Positions 1 to 10,935 of a DNA stretch of 64,000 nt are shown piece by piece. Below the pieces are notes generated by a model. It did no database searches. It saw only the letters and a program-made list of their open reading frames with translations, and had not been told where the DNA came from. The translations under genes were made by a program, and so were the position numbers. Numbering within the stretch: the stretch's first letter is position 1; every line of letters starts with the position of its first letter. Source of the stretch: Mycteria americana (taxonomy: Eukaryota > Chordata > Aves > Ciconiiformes > Ciconiidae); NCBI RefSeq assembly GCF_035582795.1, contig NC_134373.1:13166001-13230000 (forward strand), in the 5' to 3' direction.

Positions 1-624
1 ACGTAACTATTCACCCCTTCCTTATATAAAATATACAGGATGGGCAGTAGTAAATATTTAGTATTTTTTCATAAAGACTCTTGGCCTTTGTAATACTGCT
101 TTGCTGTAGAAATGGTAACTGCATATTCTGTACTCAAAAGCAAAATTGCAATGCTGGTGATTTTAATGTAAATGATATATGAACAGATTTTTTTTCAGAG
201 GAACTGAAATGCCCCTGTGTAAATAAAATATAGCATGTTTTCAGAAACAGGCTGTTGACTCAATGTAATGCTTCTTTCCATGTCTCCATGGAAGGCTCCC
301 TGATTTTGTGCTTAAAAATAAAGCACTGGAAAACTCAAAACATATCTCTGCCTCTGTTTGTCTAAATGCTGAAGAATTGGTTTAACTTGGATTTTCTGGC
401 AGCTATCCCATTTCCAGATCTTGTTCAACATCAGGCAGTTTGGTGAAATATGCTGATGGACTTCATCTGTGCAAGCAGCATACTGGAAGTCCAGTTGAAG
501 TCGGTGGTCTGAGATGTGTGTGTTTGTCTCACATGTGATGTACAGTCTTAATGCCCAAAGACTAATGAATTTACAGAGCAATTTACCTTCCTAGCATTAA
601 TTATTGAGTATTGGTATTTGGCAG

Positions 625-734
625 TGGAAATCCTGACTGCTCGGCAGAAGAAAGCTGAGGAGCTGAAGAGACTGACGGACCTAGCCAGTCAGATGGCTGA
701 AGCACAACTGTCTGAACTCAGGGCTGAAATTAAG
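625..734 (+). CDS. SPATS2L: SPATS2L coding exon (first in window)
   Basis: Acceptor gcag ends at 624 and donor gtcagg follows 734. The exon starts with the last two bases of a codon and ends at a codon border (ATT AAG). It encodes EILTARQKKAEELKRLTDLA and onward, a strongly charged, heptad-like helix. Confidence 0.93.
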
Positions 735-3700
735 GTCAGGCATTCACTTCTGCTTGGGTGTCTTAGCTGTTTGCATAAACGTCAAGAGCGAGCTGTCAAT
801 GTTAACATGCCCAGGCTGTTCATTCCTGCTATGGGCCAAAGGGTAACTAGCTTTCCATGGGGAAAGCATACCTTCTTAAAGCATTAGAGCACCTCTGAGC
901 AGTGTACAGATGCTATCAGAGAAGTGTAAACTATCCCCTCCTAAGCGGAGCAGTGGGGAGTTTTGCTGTTTGTGTATCATTTATCAGACCCAGTTAACAA
1001 GTAAACCTGATAGTTTCAGGTTCAGTGATCAAATCCATATACTCCGATGAAATGATCCACTTCCCAAGTGCGGGAGTGATCCACCCATCACTGGCCTGTG
1101 AGAACATGTAATTTGGTAAGGATGGGAAAATACTTGGTTCTGCATAGAGATCCTGTCTACAGGGCAGGGTCAAGAGTTTGCTGAGCCTTAAAGTGAACTT
1201 CAGATAAGTATTGATTGGTTTCTGTACCATCCATATAGTCTTTTGCTCAGAATGCCAATCACTGTTAATTTGTCTGTATTTTTGCAGCACTTTGTGAGTG
1301 AACGGAAATATGATGAAGAGCTGGGCAGGTCTGCCCGATTTTCCTGTGATACAGAACAGCTGAAGACCCAAATTCAGCTCTGTGGAGAAAGTAAGTGCTG
1401 GTGATTTCTCACCGAAGTTCTCAGAACATGGTGTTCCACATACCTGGTCAGGAAGTGCCGGCAGAAATAATGGCATGTGTACTGCCAGCGTGTGTGTGTG
1501 CAGCAAGCCTGACATGAGTGGTATATCTGGATGCAGCAGGCTTGCTGAACATGCACGAGTCAACTTTACAGTATGCAACATGTTAGACTCACTGTGCATG
1601 TGCTGCACAGTCCATCTGCATGTGCACAGTGCCCTCTTTGTCAGAGATTTCCAGGTATTACTCAGATCAGTTGGAGTTTTCCTTCTAAACAGGATTTCCA
1701 AGTGGAAATAAGTCAGCTCTGGGGAACACTCAAATTCAGTAATTTATGAATAACTAGTAAATCAGAAGCTTCTCTGTGTAAGCATAATGTTATGAGACCA
1801 ATTCAGATCTCTCCTGCTAGAAAGTAACTCCTCAGCTTTATAACAGTATTCACTGGGTTCTTCAGGAGGTAAAGGTAGTCCCAAATGTTCCTGTTTCCAA
1901 ATCATCTGCTCTTCTGCTTGGAAATTCAGGTTCATTTTCTGCTCCAAGTATCATGTCCCTGTTGCAAAATACGAGATAACCTATTTCTCATCTTTGTCAT
2001 GCTTTTTTTTCCCCCAAAAAAAAGTAAATGCTATAATGCTTTGCCCCAAATGTTACCCTGTCCCATGATATCCCATCAGTACCATCACTCAGGAGAAAAA
2101 CTGTTAACACAATTCTGAACTAGTGCGTCTTGGCGGAAGGAAAACAATTTTGGGAAGAAAAATAATTAATGTTTTCAAGGAGTTACTAGAAATAGAAAAA
2201 AGAAAAAATATCACACAGCCTGCCAATACGATATTCTGACTGCACAGCTGAAGAACTGACTGCTTTCATTAGACCATAAGAATTGTTTTTGCAGAACACT
2301 TTGAAGAGCCATCTCACCCCATATCCTGTCTCTCACTGAAGCCAACCCAGGATGTTTCAAAGGAAGGCATAAGCTTCCCAGTAATGCATCTGATTGTTCA
2401 CAGTCCCCTCATAGACCCTATCGCACACCCTGAAGCTTAAGAGATTGAATGTTCTGTAAAGATTATCCTGACTAATATAACCCCAGCTGCTATTGATACA
2501 ACCATAGACTATTTTTTTAAACTCACTGAACTACTTTCCTAAATAACTTCCAGCTGCAGTTAATTCTGCAAGTTAATTATTTATACCTCATTTCAGTAAA
2601 GCATTACTTAAGCATAGTTTGATGCAGACCTGTTGAAATCGGGTCAGTGAAGTCAAAAGAACAGCTACTAGCAGGGAAGCAGTGCCATCTTACAAATGAC
2701 TGATAGTGTACTGGCTGTCTGAAGAACTTAGCTCTAATCTGCCCTCAGTGACCTTAGATGAGCAACTCATGCTGTTGGCATGTCTTTGATAAGAGCTCTT
2801 CAGTGCAAAAGATGTTTCTGTTTGGAGCACCTCACAATGAGGCCTATACCCTGCTATGAGCTGCGAATACCCCTCAAACAGAGATTATACCCGGCCTATA
2901 GCTAAGAACAGCCACTGTTGCGGGCTTTAACAAAAGCAATAACCAAAACCACAGAGCTTGTGCAAAGGAAGGCATGTTCTAGCATGTGAAGAGGGTAGGC
3001 AGCATACACTCAGAATGAAGGACAGGAAGAAACAAAAATAATTGGACTGACATATATCCAGAATGCCTGATGGTGGGTGGTATCCCTTCCTTGTACATCT
3101 TTTTTGTTAACAATACATTTTTATGACAAGTACCTGGGTTTTTATATGGGCTTCCATGTGCAGCGGTCTATTTTAGACGAGAGAGTAGTAGAATTCAGTG
3201 ACAGCCAGCCTCACTGAACTTAGGACAGAAAATTCAGTTCATTGTGCAGATCATTGCATTGTTTTTCTGAAGAGGACACCTAGTGGGAGAAATAGCTGAT
3301 CTTGGCGTAAGTGAATAAGAGCTTCAAAAAACCTAACAGATGATGCTCAGTGGCTAAAATTATTCCGCATCTTTCTTTGTACTAAAACTGGAAAACAGAA
3401 GTACCTCTTAGATAAAACAGCAGGTGTCTCACTGAAGTGAGCCTCTGGTTTGTCATCTGTACCAGAAGGAAGCAGGAAACTTCCATAATCAGAAAAATCA
3501 GAACAGCAAATTAAGATCAAGAACTTTACTTCAATAGCCTCAGAGTCCTTTTTGAGACTGCCTAGGGGCCATTGCACAGAAGTAGGCAGCTTGAAGAGCT
3601 TGTGGAAATGCAGAGACGTAGGAATCAAGGATTTGTTTGGCGCACTTCACATCCAGACATGGAAGTGGTTAAGAAATCAGACAGCCTCAAAATACTAAGA

Positions 3701-6346
3701 AGTAGGGCACAGGATATTCTGAGATGAGCAATAGTGGTTCCTGATGGTGCTGAGTGCCATGCTCTACGTGAAGTGGATTAGTGCATTGCATTCAGTTCCA
3801 GTTTTTATAAGATATCCATGGTACAGAAGAACCTTTGTTAACCATCTCCCTAGAGAGCAATGAGCAACAGGCACTAGACTTTTTTTTCCTCCTCTTCTTA
3901 AAAAATACTTAGACATACTAAGGAAGCTTTTGTGGCTGCTACCTGTGTTGTAGCTAGCACATACATAGAGAGCAAACATCAGCCTCTCCAGCCTTCCATG
4001 ATCAAAGAATAATTTGAAATCGAATTTAGTCTGTGGTGTCTGCAGGCACAACTTCCTTTCACCTCAAGCAGTCGGGAGAGTTACTGGCGTACCACTCTCT
4101 TCCTTCCCGTGCTGCTTCCTTCGTTGCCTGCAAGACTCCTGTCAGGAGCATTACTGATAGGACAGCAGCGCGTGGGGGCAGTCCTTGACAGCACATGTGT
4201 TCAGCTCAACTGGTTAAAAGTTCGCAAGCAAACCAATAGGTGCCACGAGTTTTGAAAAGTTTTCTTGGATGACCAAAGCCTAGCCTTCTGCCAGGCTCCT
4301 TCCAGTTTTAGCGCAGTTCCACCACATTGGCTCTTTTGTCTCCAGAAGTGCTTCACGGTGAGGCAGTTTCACGGAAGTGAAACGCTACGGCCTAATTCCA
4401 ACCCTAGTTACCTAGCTTACTTCATTATTTAAAGTAAGGCTGGAACGATGCTACCAAAATTAACTGTAAGCAGGGTAAGAATACAGCCTTATGTTTAGGT
4501 GTTGATCATTTAACTGATAACACAGAATACTTTTTTTATAGTTTCTCACCCAAAGAACAACTATTCCTCAAGAACACCATGTAGTTCAGTGCTGGCTTCA
4601 ATGACGTCGCATGCAACAACTGGCAAGCAAAATACACACACCCGGAAGTCCTCTAGTAATGTCAAGAACTCTGATAATAAAACAGCCAGCACTAAAGTAC
4701 AAAGTCATCTTCCTTCCAATCCTACAGAATCTTCTTCCCAAGGAATCCCGGCAACTAAGCAGGTAAGAAACCAGTTATGAACAAAACTAAATTATTTCAA
4801 AAATTTCGGAAAAATATGCAGCATTGAAAGTTGTTAATACAAAATCAAATACTGTTTTGCAGTCTGCATATTTAATTCATAATTTTTGAAAATATGCAAG
4901 TATGTATTTTCCAGCTTCATTTTCAAGGTAGTGTGAACATAGAAGGTGGAAATACCAGAAATGCCTTACCAGCAAAGACCACTGTCTGGTGTTCCAAAGT
5001 GACTAGTGGCAGTTAATAGACTGAAAAACAAAAACCCGCCATAATAGCTAATTGCCCTGCATGCTACGATGGAGAAACGTTTATTCCTCATCCTTGACAA
5101 ATGATCAGTTGATGTGCTGTTGAAGCATGATTATTAGATAGACTTTGAAAGTGGAATCCTGCCAGGTTTAAAAGCATATTATTTCAGAAGCTGTATAATA
5201 CAGCTTATAGTATTGTGCTATATGGTAGCTATTTCACTGTAAGAGCACCTTAGAATGTCCTCGTACCGTTGTGCTTAGGTAAAGCTGCCACTGAAGTTGG
5301 TCTGAATTTTGTCCCAGTAGAGATTTTAGGCTCAAGGAGGTGCCTGAAGGGAAATGTAGGAGCATTACATAATGTCAGTGCAGGTATGGAATCAGCTGCC
5401 CTGGCAGTCACGCAAATAAAGCAATTCAGCCACTTCCCACTAAGGATCAAAGCTTCCTCTGAGCAAGATATCACAATGGACATCTCTCCCACCATGTGGG
5501 TTCTTAACTTGAATTTACATGTGAATTTCTGTTCTTCCTGCAGTCTTACTGTAGTATTTACATAACACTTTACTAGGAAAGGTATTTTCATGATTTTGGA
5601 AAAAATCAGTCAGCATCAAGTTCTTCAGTGCTTCTTAACTGCTGTTGTTGAGATGTCTAGAATTTCATCCCCTTTTCTGTATTCTCATGGAAGATTTTAA
5701 TTTGGCATCAGTGATGAACCTGCCATCTGTATTTCCAGGCTACTTTAGATGTAGCATGTTACTCATAGTTCAGTTTAAGTATTATAAACAGAGAGCTCCA
5801 GCAACAACCAAAACTGTATAGTGTTTTCCCTCTCCTAGTTACACTGAAAGTTTTATTCTGCAATTTTTGTTAATTCTGATTGCTGTACTTCCTGTCCTGT
5901 TGGAAGGATTCAGATAACCTAACAGTTATCCAATTTCCTTCTGGTAGAATGGGCCTTCTAGCCAGAGACGAAGATTCAACCCACAGCACCAAAACATCCG
6001 GCTCAATGGATCTCTTAAGTCACAAGGTGCCAGTAATGAGGCAGATCAAAATAATATAAAGAGTGGTTCCAGGTCTGAACACAGAAGACAGCAGCATAAC
6101 AGCTTCAGATCTAAAAATAAAGGAGCTATGAAAAATCAAGAGCAGTCCACAACTACAAGGACCACAGAGAATCCGACACATTCAGAAAAGACCCGACGAA
6201 AGCATCATACACCAGACACCGCAGATCACAGGCCTTTCCAAGGCAGTGTTGGCAGGGTGTCACAATGCAATTTATGTCCTCCAAGGATGGAGGTCTCTGC
6301 TGATGCCACTGTTCTTTCAGTGCCAGCTGTGACTTTGGTGGCTTAA
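625..6346 (+). CDS. SPATS2L: SPATS2L, last four coding exons (5' part outside window)
   Basis: Spermatogenesis-associated serine-rich 2-like protein, an RNA-associated cytoplasmic/nucleolar protein linked to stress granules (family knowledge). Coding exons are 625-734, 1288-1390, 4542-4762 and 5948-6346; all have AG/GT borders and the phases join without a break, giving about 276 C-terminal residues of a protein of roughly 550. The first two exons encode a charged helical segment (ILTARQKKAEELKRLTDLAS, then HFVSERKYDEELG). The rest is Ser/Asn/Arg-rich and low complexity, ending in a conserved tail (SVGRVSQCNLCP and VLSVPAVTLVA). The tail and the gene order favour SPATS2L over its paralogue SPATS2. 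It is convergent with KCTD18. The upstream exons lie before position 1. Confidence 0.93.
1288..1390 (+). CDS. SPATS2L: SPATS2L coding exon (second in window)
   Basis: Acceptor tttgcag ends at 1287 and donor gtaagt follows 1390. The 103 bases encode HFVSERKYDEELGRSARFSC, continuing to LCGE, and leave one base of the next codon. This is the end of the conserved globular/helical part of the protein. Confidence 0.93.
4542..4762 (+). CDS. SPATS2L: SPATS2L coding exon (third in window)
   Basis: Acceptor ttatag ends at 4541 and donor gtaaga follows 4762. It opens with the conserved HPKNNYSSRTPCSS and then becomes a Ser/Thr/Asn/Lys-rich, probably disordered stretch ending ATKQ. Confidence 0.92.
5948..6346 (+). 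CDS. SPATS2L: SPATS2L terminal coding exon
   Basis: Acceptor tag ends at 5947 and the stop is TAA at 6344-6346. The 132 residues are basic and glutamine/asparagine-rich (SSQRRRFNPQHQN, EHRRQQHNSFR) and end with RPFQGSVGRVSQCNLCP and the terminal AVTLVA. These motifs identify the family. Confidence 0.93.
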   Translation, partial: NGPSSQRRRFNPQHQNIRLNGSLKSQGASNEADQNNIKSGSRSEHRRQQHNSFRSKNKGAMKNQEQSTTTRTTENPTHSEKTRRKHHTPDTADHRPFQGSVGRVSQCNLCPPRMEVSADATVLSVPAVTLVA

Positions 6347-7310
6347 AATGTCACAGTGTCGGCAGGCAGAGAAATGTAATCTCTTCATTTCAGTTTCTTG
6401 CTTGAGATGCTTGTTGGTGAAGCAAATAAGTCAGAACATAGTCATTTTAAATCTGTTGCTGCTTAAAACTTGTTGGTATCTTTATTACTTAGTAATTATC
6501 AAAATTAATTCATACTTTCAAGGCTTTGCCCAATATGTTCACAGTTATTTTGTCATGACAGTACAGAAGCATCTTACCAAAGCAGCATTTACTTCTTAGA
6601 AAAATGAAATCTAGATTGGAAAAATAAATTTATAATTAAATTCATAATAGCAAAAACCTGTTGTAGATATGTGGTTATACCAGTCAACATTGTTTCTTAG
6701 AGCAGCCTGTGTTAGAAGGATCCCAGGAAGTCTGTATGCTGTGGTCTGCAATGAAATCAGATAATCTTGTAGAATTTTTCAGCAAATTTCTATACACCTC
6801 TTTCTTTCTATGCGTGTATACGCGTACATGCATGCACACTGTATACACAGAGAGTATTGTTATATACAAGAACATTTGAAAAAGCAGTACATTTGATTTT
6901 AGCTTTTTATTCCATAATCTGAGATCTTTAAATTCAAGTATAAATTGTATTAAATGTATTACATACTGGTATTTTTCATTGGCAAACTATTTTTATGAGG
7001 CTGAGGAAAAATGCTCATGTCTTAAGTTTGGAATGTATATATTCATGGCTATTCAGATGCACAGCCCTATTCTCCATCCTTATCAGCCACTTTTCTATGA
7101 CTAGTTGGATTTATTTTTTTGCATATGAAAAGTTGCAGGTGTTCTAGACTTGAATCCAAATTATTTTTCTATATTTTTGCTGTAGGAACCATCTGTCCAT
7201 AACGAGAGCTATGACCAATAAATTTGTTACAGCAACATGCAGCAGAATCTGGAGGTACATACTTGAGCAGATACTACATTCTTCTGAGTTTTCTATTAAA
7301 ATAAAAATCT
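6347..7310 (+). other. SPATS2L: SPATS2L 3' UTR (end uncertain)
   Basis: AT-rich non-coding sequence directly after the SPATS2L stop. AATAAA hexamers lie at 6623-6628, 7217-7222 and 7300-7305. The sequence alone does not show which is used, so the transcript end may lie anywhere from about 6645 to 7325. Confidence 0.5.
6623..6628 (+). terminator. Candidate SPATS2L polyadenylation signal
   Basis: Canonical AATAAA about 280 bases after the stop codon, in AT-rich sequence. It is the first such hexamer after the gene; two later ones compete. Confidence 0.4.
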
Positions 7311-8248
7311 TACTTAGTCTTAACGTTCTGATTCTGTATTTCAGAAAACCTGTTTCTTCCAAAAAATTAAAATCTTCTTTTTAAAATATTCTGGTGTTTG
7401 CTGCTTTGCAGTGCCTAACCTTTGTGATCTTATTCAAATTGTATTTGCTTAATTAACCTGGTATCAGTGGGAGGTGTTCAGCTGAGTTTGGATTGGAGTA
7501 GGCTTTGGCTTTTAGCTAGATTCTAATGCCACGAGTGCATGAACAGAACCTTCCCATAAGAGCTGCCTCCATCCTGGACGTACTTACAAGTTATTATTTA
7601 CCAGAGTAAGGTGTCAGAATCCGGACCTGGCATCAAGTGAACTAGTGGCCTAAGTGTCAGAATCAGACAGGTGTAAAAGGTCAGTAAGACTGACCTCCCA
7701 CTGGGGTCAGTAGGGGCAGGATGCTTGTGCATCTTTACAAGTTTATTCCTAGGTGATTGTTTGCTGTTGCTTTTTACCGATTTCCTCTGCCTAAGTTCTG
7801 TTAGCTGACTGCATGCTTCTGTAGTACTGACTGGTTTACTTTTCCTCTGTGGCCCTTGAAAAATAATCTCAAAGTGTAGAGCAAGGTGCATTCCTTATGG
7901 GCGATTTTGATTATTTTTATTTCTCTTGGTATCTGTATACAGTTTTCCACATGTGAATATTGGTAAAACCTGATTCTAAAAGGCAAATAACTCGTCTTCG
8001 TCTGGAAGAGTGGTGAAAGAAAAATAAACATGCATAGGTAAACACTGGCTTTCTTAGCATTGCAAGCACTGCTTCTATCCTAGTTAATTACCTGTCACGC
8101 TTGTAAGCTGAATCTTTTGAGTAAGTGGAACTGAAATTCCAGAATCTGTGTTGTGCACACCCATCAGATAGGTAGCTTTTCAAAATTTATCTGCTGCCTT
8201 ACACTTTGACCTGTGACCTCACTGTGGGGTTACAGTGGTACGGCTTAT

Positions 8249-8322
8249 GCCTGGATAGCTCAGTCAGTAGAGCGTGAGACTCAGTCTCAGGACCGTGGGT
8301 TCAAGCCCCACGTTGGGCACCA
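8249..8322 (+). pseudogene. Full-length tRNA-Lys(CTT)-like copy with CCA end
   Basis: A 74-base segment follows tRNA-Lys-CTT from its 5' end (GCCTGGATAGCTCAGTC) through the D arm, T arm (GTGGG TTCAAGC CCCAC) and 3' acceptor strand, and ends in ACCA. CCA is added after transcription, so its presence points to copying from a mature tRNA and not to a genomic tRNA gene. The anticodon arm does not form a standard 7-base loop: a GAGA/TCTC stem would enclose only five bases, and there is no readable CTT anticodon. The last 18 bases, read on the minus strand, are a Lys-type retroviral primer-binding site, directly beside an LTR on that strand. I therefore read it as a reverse-transcribed tRNA primer and not a working tRNA gene. 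Confidence 0.85.
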
Positions 8323-8737
8323 AAAGGACTGGCGGCAGCTAAGCACCACAGGTGTTGGCACCAAAGGTGTCGGCAGCTAAGCACCACACAGCTGCTTGCT
8401 CATCCTCCCCCCCACAATGGGATGGGGGGAAAAAAAGTAAAACCTGTGGGTTGCAATAAAAGGACAACAGAGGAAAATAATAATGATAAAAGAATGTACA
8501 AAACAAGTGACGCACAATGCAATTGCTCACCACCTGCTGACCAACGCCCCCCGGCCCCCTCCCAGTTCTTGTGCACCTGGCAGGGCATGGGAAGCTGAAA
8601 AGTCTTTGACCAGTGTAAACACCACTTAGCAACAACTAAGACACCAGTGTGTTATCAACCGTATTCTCATCCTAAATCTAAAACACAGCACTATGCCAGC
8701 TACTAGGGAGAAAATTAACTCTATCCCAGCCAAAACC

Positions 8738-8743
<6 letters not shown>
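8323..8743 (-). mobile_element. Endogenous retrovirus LTR (class II/ERVK-like), minus strand, joined to a tRNA-Lys copy
   Basis: On the minus strand the element begins TGTCCTGGTTTTGGCTGG at 8743 and shares long blocks with the solo LTR at 55905-56525, for example near TTGTTGCTAAGTGGTG, CTTTTCAGCTTCCCATG and GCCAGGTGCACAAGAA. Downstream lie a short leader and a Lys primer-binding site (TGGTGCCCAACGTGGGGC). The Lys primer is typical of class II (ERVK/beta-like) elements. No internal gag, pol or env sequence is present. A 38-40 bp tandem duplication covers its 3' end (copies of CGGCAGCTAAGCACCACA at 8333 and 8371 on the plus strand). It is a fossil. Moderate divergence from the other copy suggests a middle-aged to old insertion. 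Confidence 0.8.

Positions 8744-8776
<33 letters not shown>
8743..8776. repeat. (AT)n microsatellite
   Basis: About 17 uninterrupted TA units starting exactly where the 5' end of the minus-strand LTR stops. Either the element landed in an AT repeat or the repeat grew from the duplicated target. Confidence 0.95.
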
Positions 8777-8777
<1 letters not shown>

Positions 8778-10825
8778 AAAGGGGCAACTTTGAAAAGGGC
8801 CAAATCCTTGATGCAACCTCTGGGCATGCTACACAGGTGATCACATGACCCCATGAATTTGCAAAGTAATTTTCAGCCAAGAGTGATCAATTTTGGTAAA
8901 AACATCCAGATTTTTTTGGCAAGAAGAAAATTCTGTAAGAAGAGAGACCCAAAAAGCTCAGAAAGCAGCAAAGGTCTGTAACATCAGCCTTACCTGTTTC
9001 TACTGCTTAACATCTTTCATTAAAAGCTGTTGCCCAAAACTAATCTAGATTTTTGGGGGGCTTTATTACCACAGAGTATTTACAGATTTTTACTTCTAAC
9101 CACGCTTTGACTCTGTAACTACAGCTAAGGGACAGACAGCTTCACTCCCAAGTTTTTGATGGCACAACTGGCCTCCTGTTTTTATCAGCTGAGAATTTGT
9201 CCTCCGTGGATTGGGAAGAACTAAGTAGATGAAATCTGCTTACTCCTGGGCAATGTTAGTATTTCTTTTTTTAGCCATAGTAAGATTTGAACTACATAAC
9301 GTTTATTATCTAAGCAAATTAATGTAAGCCAGTTTAAAAGAGTACTTTTGTGCTCTGGAAGAGCTGGTAGGGAAGTACCTGGAATGGTTTAGAAGAAAAA
9401 AAGAGGTAGCTTTGGTATTTCCATGGCTCTTCAGCTAAAAACAAGCCTGATGAAAACTCTCCCTGAGGATCAGTGGTAACATGTGCCTATCACATGAAAT
9501 ACTGTCTGCTTGCTTACATCAACTACAAATGAGTTCTCCATACTCCTGAAGCAAACAGATAGAATTACATCTATTTGAATCACATGTTGGTGATAATAGA
9601 CCCTCTGCACCACAAGCCCATGTGTAATCACAGAGGAGTAATTTTCTAGAAATTTATCTTGGAATCCTATTATTCTTGTTTCCTTAACCCATGTAATGCT
9701 GTATCACTGATGGTTTGGAAAGACAGTAATGTGAAAGTGAGAACTAAACAACTGAAAAATTGACAGCATTTGTGACAAAAAATTTAATGCATCAAACTAC
9801 ACTAGTGATACATATGTCAGCCTTTAGAGTGCAGCTATTAGATGCTACTAATCATTAGATTACTAAATTGGAGTAACTTTCTGAACATGATCTCTTCTAT
9901 AATGAATGATAATTTTACAAAGATTCAAAGTAAACCATTGTCACACCACTTGACAATGCATCTCATCCCAGCTATAAAACTGTAGCTCACCTTTAGTAGT
10001 TTCCCCAGTCCAGCTATCCGGTGTGTATGGACGGTGTATCACAGTTTCTCAGTGCAAATGCGGTACCAGCTGGTACTTCCCTAGTTGAGTGAGACAAGTG
10101 AAAGGTTAAGAAAACTACAGACTTTCAAGAAACTTGGGAACATACAGTTTTGGAGGGTTTCAACCTGCAGGAAACGCAGGCTTGCAGAATTTCTGCTTCT
10201 TGTTCCAGGCTTCAAAAACACAGTCTGTTAGCCAGGTTAAGGGATGACTCGTCCTTGGACTGGCGAGTTTCATTTGTTTTCAGCTACTGGCCTCCCAGTG
10301 AGAAGATGAAATTCTATTTTACTTCCACATTTTAAGAGGCTTTGGGTAGACAAGGGCAAAGCTATTTTTATAGTGAAAGTCACCATGAAGGTTAATGCTA
10401 TTCAGCTATCATAAAACTGTTTAATATCAGTCCACCAGTTTACGAGAAACTTAGCAAGATTCACAGGTATAAAAAAACTGTGCCGAAAGTGCCTACTCAG
10501 ATAAGTTAAAAGGCCATGTTTGCACCTCATCCAATTAAAAATAAATAAATAAGTCAAGTCCCTCAAAAAATAATCTTCCTCTGCCTCCCCCACCACAGCC
10601 ACTTTCCTGTTTCATCTATTGAAATTCAAGGGAGTTCTTTTTCGGTTTGTCTAGGACAAAGAGAAGACTCATTAAAGCCACTGTAATGCAAATGACATGA
10701 ATGTTACTCGAAAAATACTGTGCTACCAGGATAATTAAATAAACACTGAGCTAGTACAAACTCAGAAAGTCCTGTAGGATTATTCTGAATGCTTTTTTCT
10801 TGTACACATGCAAAATTCCGTACTT

Positions 10826-10935
10826 TTTGTGAGCTTCAGTGTGATGTTGAACTCGATATTTGTGAGCTTTAGTGCCGGTTGGACTCGATGATCTTAAGGG
10901 TCTTTTCCAACCTAAATGATTCTGTGATTCTATGC
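10826..10935 (+). mobile_element. CR1 LINE 3' end
   Basis: Matches the 3' terminus of avian CR1: GGTTGGACTCGATGATCTTA, then CTTTTCCAACCTAAATGATT and a tail of ATTCTGTG/ATTCTATG octamers. It is 5'-truncated as usual for CR1. A 33-bp stretch is tandemly duplicated at its left side (10826-10858 and 10859-10891). Confidence 0.9.

Larger units (their letters stand above)
1..5947 (+). other. SPATS2L introns
   Basis: The non-coding parts 1-624, 735-1287, 1391-4541 and 4763-5947 are introns. I see no tRNA, clear repeat family or conserved exon in them. Several short open frames, some on the minus strand, cross these introns but lack coding character. Confidence 0.8.

Noticed and set aside
994-1701. 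235-codon minus-strand open frame
   Set aside because: It runs antisense across SPATS2L exon 1288-1390 and flanking introns, has no recognisable domain, and the plus strand explains the conserved part.
5250-5591. Overlapping open frames of 98 and 113 codons on opposite strands
   Set aside because: They are in a SPATS2L intron, with no family features and no splice borders fitting the gene phase.
8249-8322. Working tRNA-Lys gene
   Set aside because: The anticodon loop is not standard, the sequence includes the CCA that genes lack, and it continues directly into an LTR primer-binding region.
8339-8635. Minus-strand open frames in the LTR
   Set aside because: They lie wholly within LTR sequence, which is not protein-coding in this family.
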